A stretch of DNA of 62,103 bases from assembly GCA_003142615.1 (NCBI GenBank), contig PLMW01000047.1, forward strand, positions 1-62,103, read 5' to 3'. This DNA is from Opitutia bacterium (GTDB taxonomy: Bacteria > Verrucomicrobiota > Verrucomicrobiia > Opitutales > Opitutaceae). The stretch's first letter is position 1, and every line of letters begins with the position of its first letter. The notes under the pieces are model-generated. The model ran no database searches. It was not told where the DNA came from and worked only from the letters and a program-made list of their open reading frames with translations. The translations under genes and the position numbers were made by a program. Shown here one piece after another: positions 47,208 through 57,347 of the stretch.

Positions 47208-47636
47208 TTAGTCGTTGCCCGGTCGTACCCGGCCGTCGCGGAAGGGTCTCGGACGGAATCCGATCCAACTGCCCACAACTACAAGGCCGAAGAGCGTGTA
47301 GGAAACCACGAAGACCCAAGGTGGCGCCTCGTAGTAAAGCAACTTTTGAAGCCAGTATGCGACGCAAGTCCCGCCGTATGTTCCATCGCCGGCCCGCTCG
47401 CGGAGGCTCATCTCCAATGTCGTGAGGGGGCAGATCGCGCCGAACCACGCCTGGGCGACCACCACGCCGGTCGCGGCAAGATGCGCCATCCGGAACCACG
47501 GATTCCGAATCCAATTCCATCTGCGGAGGCCACCGCAGACAATCAGGAGCAACCCGATTGCGACGAAGGCGACAAACGCGACGTGTGTAATCAGCACAAC
47601 GTCAGCAACGACGCGAAGAATTGCGCTGCGGTTCAT
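47208..47636 (-). CDS. DUF2784 membrane protein
   Basis: From ATG 47636 the protein is 142 residues with four membrane helices. The conserved-looking segments are ADVVLITHVAFVAFVAIG, NPWFRMAHLAATGVVVAQAW, ICPLTTLEMSLRERAG and FVVSYTLFGLVVVGSW, the DUF2784 pattern with CPLTxxE. Function unknown. It stands alone on the minus strand. Confidence 0.82.
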   Translation of the reverse strand: MNRSAILRVVADVVLITHVAFVAFVAIGLLLIVCGGLRRWNWIRNPWFRMAHLAATGVVVAQAWFGAICPLTTLEMSLRERAGDGTYGGTCVAYWLQKLLYYEAPPWVFVVSYTLFGLVVVGSWIGFRPRPFRDGRVRPGND

Positions 47637-48748
47637 CTTCTTTGCCGGGACACTGTATGATCGTCTCTTCTCCGTCCTCAGCGACACTTAGCAGGGCGAA
47701 GATCCCCGGGGAAGCCTGGTGGTACGAACTCGTCTATTTGATCCAGCCTGATCGGGCCGGTAAACGAGGGATCGCGGCTCCACTTGGGATTCAAGTCTCT
47801 GGAATGGGCTACAACCGCAACGGTAACGGGGGGACGAATGCCGGCAAGAGCGGCAATCAGGAGACCGTCCAGCTGACTGCGGCTGTGAGGCCCTGACCGG
47901 CCACCGTGCGCCTGCGAAGCCGGTGTGGCCCGCCCCAGCCAGTGCCGCCAGATCATGACCATGGCGGCGGTGTCGAGGCGGCAGCACTGCAGGAGGAGCT
48001 GGCGGCGGCCCGCCTGCTCCCCCAGTCATTCTTGTTGGCGCGAACTGGCAAAGCCAGTCGGCGCTGGACGGGCAGCAGGTCCAGGTGTCAAAGGCACCGG
48101 GGGGTATCCCCGGTATGGGTCCGGGGTAGATCGGCCCTGCTAGCTCGACACGGGCACCAGCGGCGGGGCATCCCAGCACCAGGTTAGAGCGCGAGTGCAT
48201 GAGGGCGACCATGCTGCCCGCCGGTTCAACATCGCGGCCCTGAGCCACTACCATTTCCTCGGCTTCCTGTTATTTGCCGCCGTTCCCGATTGGCTCAAGT
48301 CTGGGGTTTGACGACACGCCGTAGTTTTTTCTGTTTTGTCCATCCGTTCGCCGCGCTCCGCCGCTATTCCTCCGGCCGGTCCCCTTCCGTGACGATCAGG
48401 AGACACAGGAGGGCAAGCACCACGACTGCGACGATGACAGTCATGCGAAGGATGCGCACCGGACTGGTCCGATGCCGCCGCGTTACTCTAGCAGCCTGTC
48501 GGACTTTGGCAACTTTCTGCGAGGTTGGCGCACGCGACGAGGATCTTCCCGGCGGGGAAGCGGTGCCTGCTCAACTCACAGAGTTTCCCGAACAATTAAG
48601 GTTGGTGGGAAATCCAACAGTGGTGCTTCACGCTTCCGAATCCTTGGATAAGCAATCTTTCGGAGCACCCCTTCTCCCGAAGTTCCCCCATTTGACTCCG
48701 CAAGGAATACATACTTTAGTGTACAAGACCATTCGTCACCCTTCTCCC
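47637..48748. other. Region without a recognisable intact gene
   Basis: Frames here are short or have GC-driven composition on both strands. A minus-strand frame near 47690-47960 (ending with LDQIDEFVPPGFPGDL) could be a gene remnant. At 48490-48520 the sequence GCAGCCTGTCGGACTTTGGC resembles insertion-sequence ends. I see no complete feature. Confidence 0.4.
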
Positions 48749-49195
48749 ATGATCAACCTTTCCAAACCCGATCTCACCCAGCACCCGCCCCGTAGCCCCC
48801 GCGTCCGCCTCGGCGGCTACGTCCATCTGCCGCGGATGCTCGACAAAGCCCGCGCCCTCGCCGCCGGCAAGATTGGAGAGTACGTCTACCCCTGCCCCTT
48901 GGATAAGCCACTCCTCGAATTTCTCGGGATCGACCCGAAAACCCTCCTCGCCGAGGTGAAAAAAGGCGGCTCGGACTCGGAAATACTCGCCTGGGTCAAC
49001 GCCCACACCAAGCGCACCCCGCTCGAAGTCGCCGCCTGGTCGGCCTGGCTTGAAGGGCGCAGCCCCGGCTCGGCTGAGGCCCACGGCCATTTCAGCGTCT
49101 CGATCAAGAATTTCGCTCCCGAGCGCGAGGACATCCATACCTTATTCGATCGCCTCGAACTCGACGACTACGTCACCTTCGGCGGCAAGGGCTGA
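48749..49195 (+). CDS. DUF5069-like protein
   Basis: From ATG 48749 the protein is 148 residues. It begins with DLTQHPPRSPRVRLGGYVHL, then LPRMLDKARALAAGKIGEYV and DKPLLEFLGIDPKTLL, a pattern of the DUF5069 family. The middle has a Glu-rich acid block and ITW-type helices (ILAWVNAHTKRT). It is soluble and intact. Open codons before 48749 carry no conserved sequence. The role is unknown. It is followed after ~70 bp by an IS630 remnant. Confidence 0.8.
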   Translation: MINLSKPDLTQHPPRSPRVRLGGYVHLPRMLDKARALAAGKIGEYVYPCPLDKPLLEFLGIDPKTLLAEVKKGGSDSEILAWVNAHTKRTPLEVAAWSAWLEGRSPGSAEAHGHFSVSIKNFAPEREDIHTLFDRLELDDYVTFGGKG

Positions 49196-49263
49196 TCAGC
49201 ACCGGCTCGGCCGCGCCAGTCCCTGCACAAGGAGAAAACGAAGCCCGAAAGGACGCGCCCAAA

Positions 49264-49680
49264 GCGCTCGACCGTGCTCCACTGGGAGCGCCCTTTGCCG
49301 GTCTGGGCCTGGCGGGGCTGGCGGATGCGCCGGGCCGGGGGCGTAAGCCGTCGATTCCCAACGCCAAGAAGGAGCAATTGATCACGCAGGCGACCCAACC
49401 GCCGCCGAATCGCTCCCGCTGGAGCGTGCGCACGATGGCCCGGCGGATGGGGGTATCGCCGGCGAGCGTGCGGCGGATCTGGGCGGCCAATGAGATCAAG
49501 CCGCACCTGACCCGGACCTTCAAACTGTCGCGCGATCCGAACTTCGAGGCCAAATTCTGGGATGTCATCGGCCTTTACCTTACCCCGCCGGACAAAGCCC
49601 TGGTGCTCTGCTGCGACGAGAAAAGCCAATGCCAGGCGCTGGAGCGGACCCAACCCAGGTTGCCCTTGGGCGTCGGCCAT
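49264..49680 (+). pseudogene. IS630-family transposase fragment
   Basis: The frame contains the N-terminal helix-turn-helix part (LAGLADAPGRGRKPS, WSVRTMARRMGVSPASVRRI) and the start of the DDE domain (LVLCCDEKSQCQALERTQP, with the first catalytic Asp). After GVGH the conserved sequence stops, so the second Asp and the Glu are missing. The beginning is also truncated. It is a dead copy. Confidence 0.8.
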
Positions 49681-50211
49681 ATGACACGCGGCGATCGGAG
49701 AACTGCCCGGATTCATCACGGTCGGAGCGGAGAAAACCGGCCGGTGCGCCAAGCGTGTCGCCGCGGGTGGTCTGTCAGGTGGTTTCACCGCCGTCTGACC
49801 GATGACCCGATCAAGATCGTCGCCCCGGGTGCGGAGCGAGCATCGGGCGCATGCATCCAACGGGCGAGGTTTCCGCGCGGACCATTGGAGGCCAACGCGC
49901 AGGCGGGAAAAACCGTCGACACCGGGTGGAGTCCGCCGCATCGGGTACGTTTTCGCTTCCCACAGCTGGAAAGCAGCTCCGCGAAAATGGCGTTGGCGGG
50001 GGCGTGCGACTGTGTCACACAACTAAAACCCCGGCTGCGGCAATACGTCCAATCGTTGCAGGGAAAGATCTGGAGCGCCAAAGTCTACGCCCGGAAACCG
50101 CTCTGATCGAAGGCGCGCGCTTTGAGTCGGAGGTTGGTGCGGGGCCGCCCCGGGAGATCCCGCATCCGAATTTCCGGCCAGACGCCGAGCCAAGACAATG
50201 AGGAAACCGCA
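49681..50211. other. Gene-free stretch after the IS630 fragment
   Basis: Open frames continue on both strands but show no conserved sequence; Arg/Pro/Gly-rich translations point to chance frames in GC-rich DNA. It may be degraded IS630 C-terminal sequence or later insertions. No terminal inverted repeat was found. Confidence 0.4.
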
Positions 50212-51072
50212 ATGCAAAAACCTGTTACCGAAGTCATTCGTCAACGATTCTCTTGCCGCACGTTTCTCGATCAACCGATCGACGATCAGCGTCAACGCCT
50301 GTTGGCGGAGTTCCTGGCCACCAACCAGGTCGGACCATTGGGTACACAAGCGCGATTTGCTCTCGTCGCGGCAACCCAGGGCGACCACGAAGCGCTGCGA
50401 GGTCTTGGAACCTACGGTTTCATTAAGGGCGCAACCGGATTCATCATCGGCGCCGCGGAGCGATCACCGAAGGACTTGGAGGATTACGGTTATCTGATGG
50501 AGCATGCCATCCTGTTCGCGACCGATCTGGGGTTGGGAACCTGCTGGCTTGGCGGCACATTCTCGAGGAGCCGGTTTGCCGAGAAGATCGAGGTGCGCCG
50601 GGATGAGATCGTGCCCGCAGTGACTGCAATAGGCACCATCGCCCAGGGCCCGCAAGCCCGGGACTGGATCCGCGAACGTGCGAGGGGGACTGACCGGTTA
50701 CCGGCCGAGCAGCTCTTCTTTGAACAACAGTTCGGTAAGCCGTTGCTGGCGGTTGGCGCCGGCGCGTATGCTGCGCCACTCGAGGCGTTGCGGTGGGCGC
50801 CCTCGGCCTCAAACAAACAGCCTTGGCGGATCGTACGAACCGAAAACGCCTTCCATTTCTACCTCGCACGGACCAAGGGTTATGGAAAAGGAAGTCTGTT
50901 GTTCTTTCTGCTGCAGTTTGCCGATCTCCAACGCGTCGACATGGGGATTGCGATGTGCCATTTCGAACTGACCGCCCGCGAATTGGGTTTGGCCGGACGG
51001 TGGGTTGTCCAAGATCCGAACATCGCCAAACCCGACGACAGGACCGAATACATCGTGAGCTGGTTCGGCTGA
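50212..51072 (+). CDS. Nitroreductase-family flavoprotein
   Basis: This 286-residue protein starts VTEVIRQRFSCRTFLDQPID, the FMN-binding RxSxR-type motif of nitroreductases. GLGTCWLGGTFSRSRFAEKI is the second FMN contact region. ALRWAPSASNKQPWRIV repeats the active-site motif in the second half, so the protein looks like a fused two-half form. It ends in DIGIAMCHFELTAREL-like helix and WFG. It is intact, with GAGGAAA before the ATG. The substrate is unknown. Confidence 0.85.
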   Translation: MQKPVTEVIRQRFSCRTFLDQPIDDQRQRLLAEFLATNQVGPLGTQARFALVAATQGDHEALRGLGTYGFIKGATGFIIGAAERSPKDLEDYGYLMEHAILFATDLGLGTCWLGGTFSRSRFAEKIEVRRDEIVPAVTAIGTIAQGPQARDWIRERARGTDRLPAEQLFFEQQFGKPLLAVGAGAYAAPLEALRWAPSASNKQPWRIVRTENAFHFYLARTKGYGKGSLLFFLLQFADLQRVDMGIAMCHFELTARELGLAGRWVVQDPNIAKPDDRTEYIVSWFG

Positions 51073-51280
51073 TCACCTCGGCGATCCAGCCCCGCCGCAG
51101 CGGTACGTGGGGAATGCAACTACATCGGCCTGTCCGCCGAGATAAGATGGAATCACCGCGTGGCAGACGCCATCGGCAGGCTTCCCGAAATGAGGCGAAC
51201 GCGCCCCCCTGAACCCCAAAGATGTTCTCTCGATTGAGAAGTGATTTTTCATCGGGGTGAGTGAGAGGCGGAGAGCGTGA

Positions 51281-51442
51281 GCAGCTAGGAACCGTGCCCG
51301 TTTGGTGGCGGGTGTGCAGCGCCTCGTCGTAAGGGGTGCGGGTCTGCCACATTTTCCAGAGGATCTTCAGCCAGCGTTGACCGAGGCAGCGCAGGGCGCA
51401 GGCGTGGGATTGCCCCTGAACCCGGTGCGCCTGGTAGTTTAA
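51281..51442 (-). pseudogene. IS110-family transposase C-terminal fragment
   Basis: The minus-strand reading ACALRCLGQRWLKILWKMWQ followed by TRTPYDEALHTRHQ matches the conserved C-terminus of IS110-type transposases. The rest of the gene is missing upstream, and the sequence beyond the fragment is unrelated. Confidence 0.7.
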
Positions 51443-51515
51443 GGCCCAGACTGACTCAGAAGGCGGCTCAAAAATTCGGAGTCACGTCACAGGGTGACCG
51501 GATTCAACTTGTGGT

Positions 51516-51638
51516 GCCGATGCCGTGCTGCGCAGTTACGACCGGCATCCAGCGGCGCTGCGAGACTGGATCTGGCCTGTGGAGCGTTTCCTCGCCCACG
51601 TGAAGGAACGGCAACAAAAGGTTGAAGCGCGCACCTAG
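51516..51638 (+). pseudogene. C-terminal fragment of an unidentified gene
   Basis: An open frame ending at TAG 51636-51638 encodes 40 residues (VLRSYDRHPAALRDWIWPVE, then RFLAHVKERQQKVEART) of clearly protein-like composition, but the upstream part is lost. Its parent gene is unknown. Confidence 0.35.
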
Positions 51639-51639
51639 G

Positions 51640-51894
51640 CTCCTTGGAAACAACCATGAGGACCATCAAGCTGACGTATATGCATTAGCGTGCATCGGTT
51701 TCTGCCTCCTTACAGGCCATCCCCCATTCACAGTTGAACCCGAACGCCAGCACCAAAAGGAGCCCTTGCCTGATTTTGCCTGTGATGACCCACGGCTGCG
51801 GACGTTGATCAACATGATGTCGCGCAAGCTCTCCGACACACGACCGGCGCTTTCGCGAGTGCTTGAGGTGTTGGCAGAGATTGTCGCCAAGCTG
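51640..51894 (+). pseudogene. Ser/Thr protein kinase C-lobe fragment
   Basis: The stretch HEDHQADVYALACIGFCLLT followed by GHPPFTV is the kinase subdomain IX-X pattern (D-V-Y-x-L-G, LLTG-PPF). SDTRPALSRVLEVLAEI resembles the R-P subdomain XI. The N-lobe, catalytic loop and DFG are missing, so this is a remnant of a Hanks-type kinase. Confidence 0.65.
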
Positions 51895-52192
51895 CATCGT
51901 CTAAACTACTTGCAGTGCCCGATGAAATTCGCCGCACCTCCCGCGGGTCTGCCGGTCGGCGCCGGTGCAGTCTTTGCACCCCTCTGTGTGGGATTGTGCA
52001 TTAGGGCAGGCTGCGTCGCTCGAGCCGGGTCCGTGCGCTCCCGTTGAGCGAGCCACCGGCTGACGCGAGCACGGCCTTTTACGCAACAAAAAGGGCGTTC
52101 AGTGCCACCGTCCCGGATGACGGGTACAGCGGCGCCTGATCGCCCGAATCACAGGCTGGTTCGCGCAGGTTTCAGACGATCTTACCGTCGCG

Positions 52193-52426
52193 CTACCACT
52201 TCTTTGTCGTGCCGGCCGCTGGCTTACTCACGCCGGCCGCTGGCTTACTCACGCCGGCCGCTGGCTTACTCACGCCGGCCGCTGGCTTACTCACGCTGGC
52301 CGCGGCCGCCGGTGTGGGTCCCGCGACAGGAGGTTTGCCAGCGGCAGGAGCCGGAGTCGGGGCCGCACCGGGCGTGGCCGGCTTGGCGGAGGGAGCTGGA
52401 ACGGGAGGTTGATTCGAAGTATCCAT
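52193..52426 (-). CDS. Small Pro/Ala-rich protein with SKPAAGV heptad repeats
   Basis: From ATG 52426 the frame gives 77 residues: a Pro/Ala-rich segment, then SKPAAGV repeated four times with TTKKW at the end. No signal sequence is visible. The repeats come from four exact 21-bp DNA copies, so the protein may be real but length-variable. Low-complexity composition makes function unknowable. Confidence 0.45.
   Translation of the reverse strand: MDTSNQPPVPAPSAKPATPGAAPTPAPAAGKPPVAGPTPAAAASVSKPAAGVSKPAAGVSKPAAGVSKPAAGTTKKW
52211..52294. repeat. Four exact 21-bp tandem repeats
   Basis: GCCGGCCGCTGGCTTACTCAC is repeated without change at 52211, 52232, 52253 and 52274, with a degenerate fifth start at 52295. 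Exact identity implies recent expansion or slippage. The period of 21 keeps the reading frame. Confidence 0.9.
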
Positions 52427-52524
52427 GATTGCTTTGTGGTTGGAGGTTTTCACCACCGGTCTCGTGATGAGACCGGCTTGCGCATAGTCGCTGCATCAAC
52501 CGTGCCGAAAATCGTTCCATTCCG

Positions 52525-53271
52525 CTAACGATTTGAACGGAAAGCGCTTGGGTGATGCGAGAAATCCGGCCGCAGTCCGCCACAAACTGGGGTCATCCGG
52601 CCACCCGCGCAGTTTATGCACCGCGAGCGCCGCCGCCGTGCAAGCCTCGCGGCGGAACTGCGCCAGCGGGACCAACCCGGCCGGCGCCGCGCCAGCTCCT
52701 TCGCCCGTTCCGCCTGCACGGGCGCGTACGCCGGATCGTCGTAGACGCTGCGCAACTCGAGCGGATCGTTCCGGAGGTCGAACAGCTCCGCGTAATCCTC
52801 GCCGGTTCCGTAGAAGCGCACCAGTTTGTAGCGATCGGTCACCACGCCGTAGTGGGGGCGCACATGGTGGGGCGCGGGATACTCGTAATACTGGTAATAG
52901 AAGCTTTTCCGCCAATCAGCCGGGCTCCGACCTTTTAGCAGCGACCGGAAGCTGCGGCCTTGCATGTCGGCGGGAACGGGAATGCCGGCGGCGTCGAGCA
53001 ACGTCTCCGCGAAGTCGACGTTGGCAACGAGGTCGCGGTTGACGCTGCCGGGTTGGACGACACCGGGCCAGCGGACGAGCAGCGGGGCGCGCCGGGACTC
53101 TTCGAATATCCCGCGCTTGTCGAACCAGCCGTGCTCGCCGAGATAAAAACCCTGGTCGGCCGCGTAGACGACGATGGGATTGCCGGCCCGGCCTTCTTTT
53201 TCGAGGTAATCGAGCACGCGGCCGGTGCTTTCATTTACGGCGCGGAGGCAAGCGAGGTCATCGTGCAGGTA
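52525..53271 (-). pseudogene. Sulfatase fragment lacking its N-terminus
   Basis: The minus-strand frame reads [55 protein letters not shown] and [20 protein letters not shown], typical of the C-terminal two thirds of type I sulfatases. The N-terminal part with the formylglycine C/S-x-P-x-R motif is absent; homology stops at about 53271. The end (below ~52690) is shifted in frame. It cannot be active. Confidence 0.8.
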
Positions 53272-54046
53272 GCACTGGTGATGCTGGCGACGCTCGCGGT
53301 CATCGCGATCGCGGTCCAGCCGAAGCTCTCGGCGGGTGGCGTGGTGACGGCGAACGCTGCGTTGGGGCGCTGGCTGGCGCGCGGCTAGGGCCGGAAAAAA
53401 TTCCCCCGAAAAAGATCGCTTACGGTTTGACCGGGCGCGCCGCGGTCCTAGCATTGCGCTGACACCCTGCAGTGTTCGTGGTGCGTTCGATAACCGCTCT
53501 TTGCCTTTGATAACTTCCGGGAGCCGAACCGACGGTGGCGGCTGCTAGGCCGTAAATCGGAAAGCAAAAACCACCCGGAGGCGCCCACCTTACTACAAAA
53601 GGGACTTGAGCTTTGGAGCACACGGCACAGGCGGGGTGTCGCTTTCCTTTCTGCCGCCCGCCGCCACAATCGGCTTTCCCAACATCGGCTTGCAGGGCTT
53701 CAGCCCCAAAGTCACGCGCGGCAACCACCGTGCCACCCTGGGTGAGAGCGCGGGTGATCTGGTCGTCCTTGAAGCCAGCGCGGCGGCCGCGCCTGCCACA
53801 CCTGGCGCCCGGGCGGGCCGAAGTCACCCGAGGGGGCATCGGGGTTACCCCTTTTTCAGCCTGGGCGAAACCATAAAAGTAAACAATTGCGCCGTCCTTC
53901 ACGGTGTTGCTGAGCTGGCCGGTGGCGCGGGCGCGGCGATCCAGCTGGCCTGCTTCGGCGCCTATGCTCCGCGGGATGGCGGACTGCAGCACTGCCGAAT
54001 GCTCTTCGAGCACGCGGCACTGGCGGATAGCGCACCGGATCGGACT
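53272..54046. other. Unassigned stretch between sulfatase fragment and histidine kinase
   Basis: A forward frame ending at 53388 ([20 protein letters not shown]) could be the end of a lost membrane protein. The rest carries long chance frames on both strands without motifs. A minus-strand block around 53480-53650 contains several GC-rich complementary segments and could fold, but I cannot match it to a known RNA. Confidence 0.35.
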
Positions 54047-56638
54047 TCAGCCCGGCGGCGCCGGCCGTGCATCTCCGCCGTCCGGGGCGGCCCTTTCATG
54101 ACCGGCAGTCACCGGCAGCGCGTCCCGGATGACCGCAAGGAGCTTTTTGATCGTGAACGGTTTCGCCAGCATGGCCGACAGCGCCAGCGTCTTCAGCCCG
54201 CTCTTACTCCCGGTATCGCTCATGCCGGTGATACCGACAATCCTGACCGCCGGGTCGAGTACCCGCAGGGCCGCGACCAGGGTCGGTCCGTCCATCTCCG
54301 GCATCATCATGTCGGTCAGCACCAATTGGATTTCCGGCCGGCGTTCCTGGAAGATCCTGAGGGCCTCGGCTCCGCGTCCGGCGGTGATCACCTGGTACCC
54401 GAATTCCATCAGTGCCTGGCGCGCGACCTCGCGTACGGCGGCTTCGTCGTCCACCACGAGGATGCCTTCGCCGTGCGTGTGAGGCCAGGGCGTGGCTGAG
54501 TCACTTTTAACCGCCACCTGCTCGGTCGTGGCGGGGAGATACAGTTCAAAGGTGGACCCCTGCCCGACTTTGCTGGCGACCCGGACGAAGCCGCCATGGC
54601 TGCGCACGATGCCCAGCACGGTGGACAGCCCCAGTCCGGTGCCTTTGCCCACGCCTTTGGTCGTGAAAAATGGCTCGAAGATCTTCGCCTCGATTTCCGG
54701 CGAAATGCCCGTACCGGTGTCGGTGACGCGCAGACAGGCATAGGAACCCGGCTGGGCGCCTGGCATTTTTTCCGCCGCCTCCTTGGAGAGCACGATATTG
54801 GCGGCTGCCAGGGTGAGGACACCGCCTCCCGGCATGGCATCGCGTGCGTTGATGCACAGGTTCATCAAGGCCTGCTGCAGCTGCGTTGCGTCGCCCAGAA
54901 CCGGCCACAGGTCGGCCGCCACGTCGGATTCAACTCGTATGCTTTTGGGGAAGGTCTCGGCGGCGAGTTTTTCCATCTCCCGGAGCAGATGGCGCGGCTG
55001 CAGGGGCACGCGCTCGCCTTCGACTCCGCGGGCGAACGTCAGCACCTGTCTGACAATGTCGGCCCCACGCTGGGCGCTTGATTCCATCGTCTTGAGCAGG
55101 TGACGCGCCGTCTCGTCCATCATCATCTCGCGCAGCAACGGCGCGCCGATGAGAATCGGAGCCAGGACGTTGTTGAGATCATGGGCAATGCCGCTGGCGA
55201 GCGCCCCGATGCTCTCCAGCCTCTGGGCGCGGAGAAACTGGCCTTCAAGCTGCTTTTTTTCCGTGATGTCGGTGTTGATCGCAAAGACCGACTGCGGCTG
55301 GCCCTGCTCGTTGCGCACGAGCGTCAGCCGGCTGAATACCTCCACCATCCCTCCGCTCTTCGTGATTTGCCGCCGCTCTCCGGACCAGCTTCCCTGCTTG
55401 AGCAGGCCCGCGACAAGCGCCTCCGTGGCAGCGGGATCAGGGGAGATCAATTCCGTGGTTTTTCGATTCAACACCTCGGCGCTGGTCCAGCCATAAGTCC
55501 GCTCGGCGCCATGGTTCCAATAGAGTATCGTGCAGTCGAGGGCCGTCACGTAGATGGCGTCATTCGCATTGTCGAGCAGTGCCGCCTGTTCGCGGATGCG
55601 TTCCTCCGCCCGCCTGCGCCCGGTGATGTTGCGCGAGATGCCGACCAGCCCGGTGATGTTGCCGTCCGCGTCGCGCAGGGGAACCTTCGTGGTGGACGCC
55701 CAGGTGACGTGGCCGTCAGGCCAGGTCTCCTTCTCCTCCAAACCGATGAGCGGTTCGCCCGTGCTCATGACGCGCTGCTCGTCCTCGTAAGCCTGCCAGG
55801 CATGCTCCTCGCTGAAGAAGTCGAAATCTGTCTTGCCCACCACCTCCGGGGCACTCCGCAAACCGAAAAACCGTACCATCGCCTCGTTGATGCGGACAAA
55901 GCGGCTCTGCCGGTCCTTGAAATAAATGAGGTCTGGGATCGTGCTGGCGAGATTGTTGAACAGGGCCTGCTCCTGCTGCAGCGCCACTTCGGCCTGCCGG
56001 CGCTCGGTGATGTCCCGGCTGATGCCCATCAATCCAGTGATCTTACCTTCCGGGTCACGTGTAGGCACTTTGCTCACCAGCAGCCAGCCTCTCTCGCCGG
56101 ATGCAAGCACCGTCGGCTCTTCGCGGTTGATCAGCGGCTCTCCAGTCTGGATGACGTGTTGATCGTCGGCAAAATAACGATCGGCAAGGTCCGGCGGCCG
56201 ATAGTCATAATCGGTCTTGCCCGCCGCTTCTTCCTGGGATCGGGCGCCCAAGGCTTGGAGGTGCGCGATGTTATTGAGCAAAAACCGGCTTTCGACGTCT
56301 TTGATGTAGATGCGGTCCGGCAGACTGTCGATCAGCGTGCGCAGCAGATTGCGCTCTGCCGCCAGCGCCTCCTCGGCCCGCCCTCTTTCGAGAATTTTAG
56401 CCCGTGCCGCCGCCAGTTCGGCGCGCAGGTGCGAAAACTCCAGCGCCGCGGCATCCAGGGTCTTGCCGACCTCGTCCAAGCCCGCGGCCGGCTCCACCCG
56501 CGGCACCCGTCCGCCGGCTTTGGCAGTCAGCCGTCTGCGCAAGGCATGCAACGAGCGGCGCACCGTCTTGATCTGCTGACTGAAGGGTTTGTCCTTTATG
56601 ACTGCTTCCTCGTCGTTAGCTGCATGGTCTTTCACCAA
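54047..56638 (-). CDS. Hybrid sensor histidine kinase with three PAS domains and a receiver
   Basis: This 863-residue protein has no membrane helix. A charged N-terminus and coiled coil (~65-95) lead into PAS1 (~97-213), PAS2 (~222-340) and PAS3 (~350-462). Then come the phospho-acceptor His486 in SGIAHDLNN, the HATPase domain with N box NLCINARDAM, G1 DTGTGIS and G2 GKGTGLGLS, and a receiver (~724-840) with Asp776 in LTDMMMPEMDG. The PAS1 and PAS2 sequences are similar (GKTDYDYR/GKTDFDFF, TGEPLI), a recent duplication. It probably passes phosphate to its own receiver and a further partner; no partner gene is adjacent. Confidence 0.92.
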   Translation of the reverse strand: MVKDHAANDEEAVIKDKPFSQQIKTVRRSLHALRRRLTAKAGGRVPRVEPAAGLDEVGKTLDAAALEFSHLRAELAAARAKILERGRAEEALAAERNLLRTLIDSLPDRIYIKDVESRFLLNNIAHLQALGARSQEEAAGKTDYDYRPPDLADRYFADDQHVIQTGEPLINREEPTVLASGERGWLLVSKVPTRDPEGKITGLMGISRDITERRQAEVALQQEQALFNNLASTIPDLIYFKDRQSRFVRINEAMVRFFGLRSAPEVVGKTDFDFFSEEHAWQAYEDEQRVMSTGEPLIGLEEKETWPDGHVTWASTTKVPLRDADGNITGLVGISRNITGRRRAEERIREQAALLDNANDAIYVTALDCTILYWNHGAERTYGWTSAEVLNRKTTELISPDPAATEALVAGLLKQGSWSGERRQITKSGGMVEVFSRLTLVRNEQGQPQSVFAINTDITEKKQLEGQFLRAQRLESIGALASGIAHDLNNVLAPILIGAPLLREMMMDETARHLLKTMESSAQRGADIVRQVLTFARGVEGERVPLQPRHLLREMEKLAAETFPKSIRVESDVAADLWPVLGDATQLQQALMNLCINARDAMPGGGVLTLAAANIVLSKEAAEKMPGAQPGSYACLRVTDTGTGISPEIEAKIFEPFFTTKGVGKGTGLGLSTVLGIVRSHGGFVRVASKVGQGSTFELYLPATTEQVAVKSDSATPWPHTHGEGILVVDDEAAVREVARQALMEFGYQVITAGRGAEALRIFQERRPEIQLVLTDMMMPEMDGPTLVAALRVLDPAVRIVGITGMSDTGSKSGLKTLALSAMLAKPFTIKKLLAVIRDALPVTAGHERAAPDGGDARPAPPG

Positions 56639-56877
56639 CCGGCCGTGAGACCAGGCGCTGGCGCCGCTTGTCCACGGCCACTAATTCGGGAATATGGTCC
56701 CTGCCGAAAGAAATCGCCAACAAAAACTACGCAGGCGAAAAATTTCAAATCAGCTGGTCCGGCGGAGAATGAGGAGATCCACTCCCCCATCTATCGAGCT
56801 TGAGCTTCGCGGCGCTGGCGGCGTTGAAAATGTCGCTGCTGCACCAAGCCTCCACCGGCCAGCTTTAGGAATCGTCC

Positions 56878-57347
56878 ATGCCTATTCCACTGCCAGAACC
56901 GCTTGATGAGTATTTTCCGGCCGTTTCCCGCATGGTCGCCAAAACCAGTTGGCTTCCACACCCAGACACCGTCCGCGCATTAGGCCGCGCAGCCTTTCCA
57001 ACCTCACGGGCACGACGGAAGCACCCGCTATTCACACTCATCTCGGAGAACGGCGAGCCAATCGGGATGTATGATGACAACACCATACCTACATGGGTGA
57101 TGCTCTGGGCGCATGGAATCGTCGGCGGGAGTCGCAAGCGCAAGGGCTGGGAATTTGCCCATGTCTGGCCGGCGTCAGATGACATCAATTCCTACACGCA
57201 CCTCGCCAACCGGGCAATGATTCCAGAATGCTTTGCGAGCCTCACCGACAAGGACGGCCCACTGACGGGTTATCTACGGTGGCACGCATGGACCGTTTAC
57301 GGAGGGAAGCCCGACCACGTAGAGCCGCCCCCTTCGGCAGCCTTTGC
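56878..57347 (+). pseudogene. Truncated HNH-like hypothetical gene fused to a nuclease fragment
   Basis: From ATG 56878 the first ~150 residues read smoothly (YFPAVSRMVAKTSWLPHPDT, KGWEFAHVWPASDDINSYTH, LRWHAWTVYGGKPDHVEPP). The pattern W-E-F-A-H-V-W-P with later HLANRAMIPECF resembles HNH-type nucleases in which the His of AHV starts the metal site. After about 57347 a different gene's sequence begins in another frame, so this gene has lost its 3' end. Confidence 0.5.

Noticed and set aside
47688-48254. 188-residue minus-strand frame
   Set aside because: Arg/Pro/Ser/Cys-rich with no motif; probably chance, perhaps containing a short gene remnant.
52211-52294. CRISPR array
   Set aside because: The 21-bp copies are contiguous without spacers, so this is a simple tandem repeat. 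No CRISPR array was seen elsewhere.
53420-54013. 197-residue minus-strand frame and possible structured RNA
   Set aside because: Composition is not protein-like, and the complementary segments do not form a recognisable 6S, SRP or tmRNA structure.
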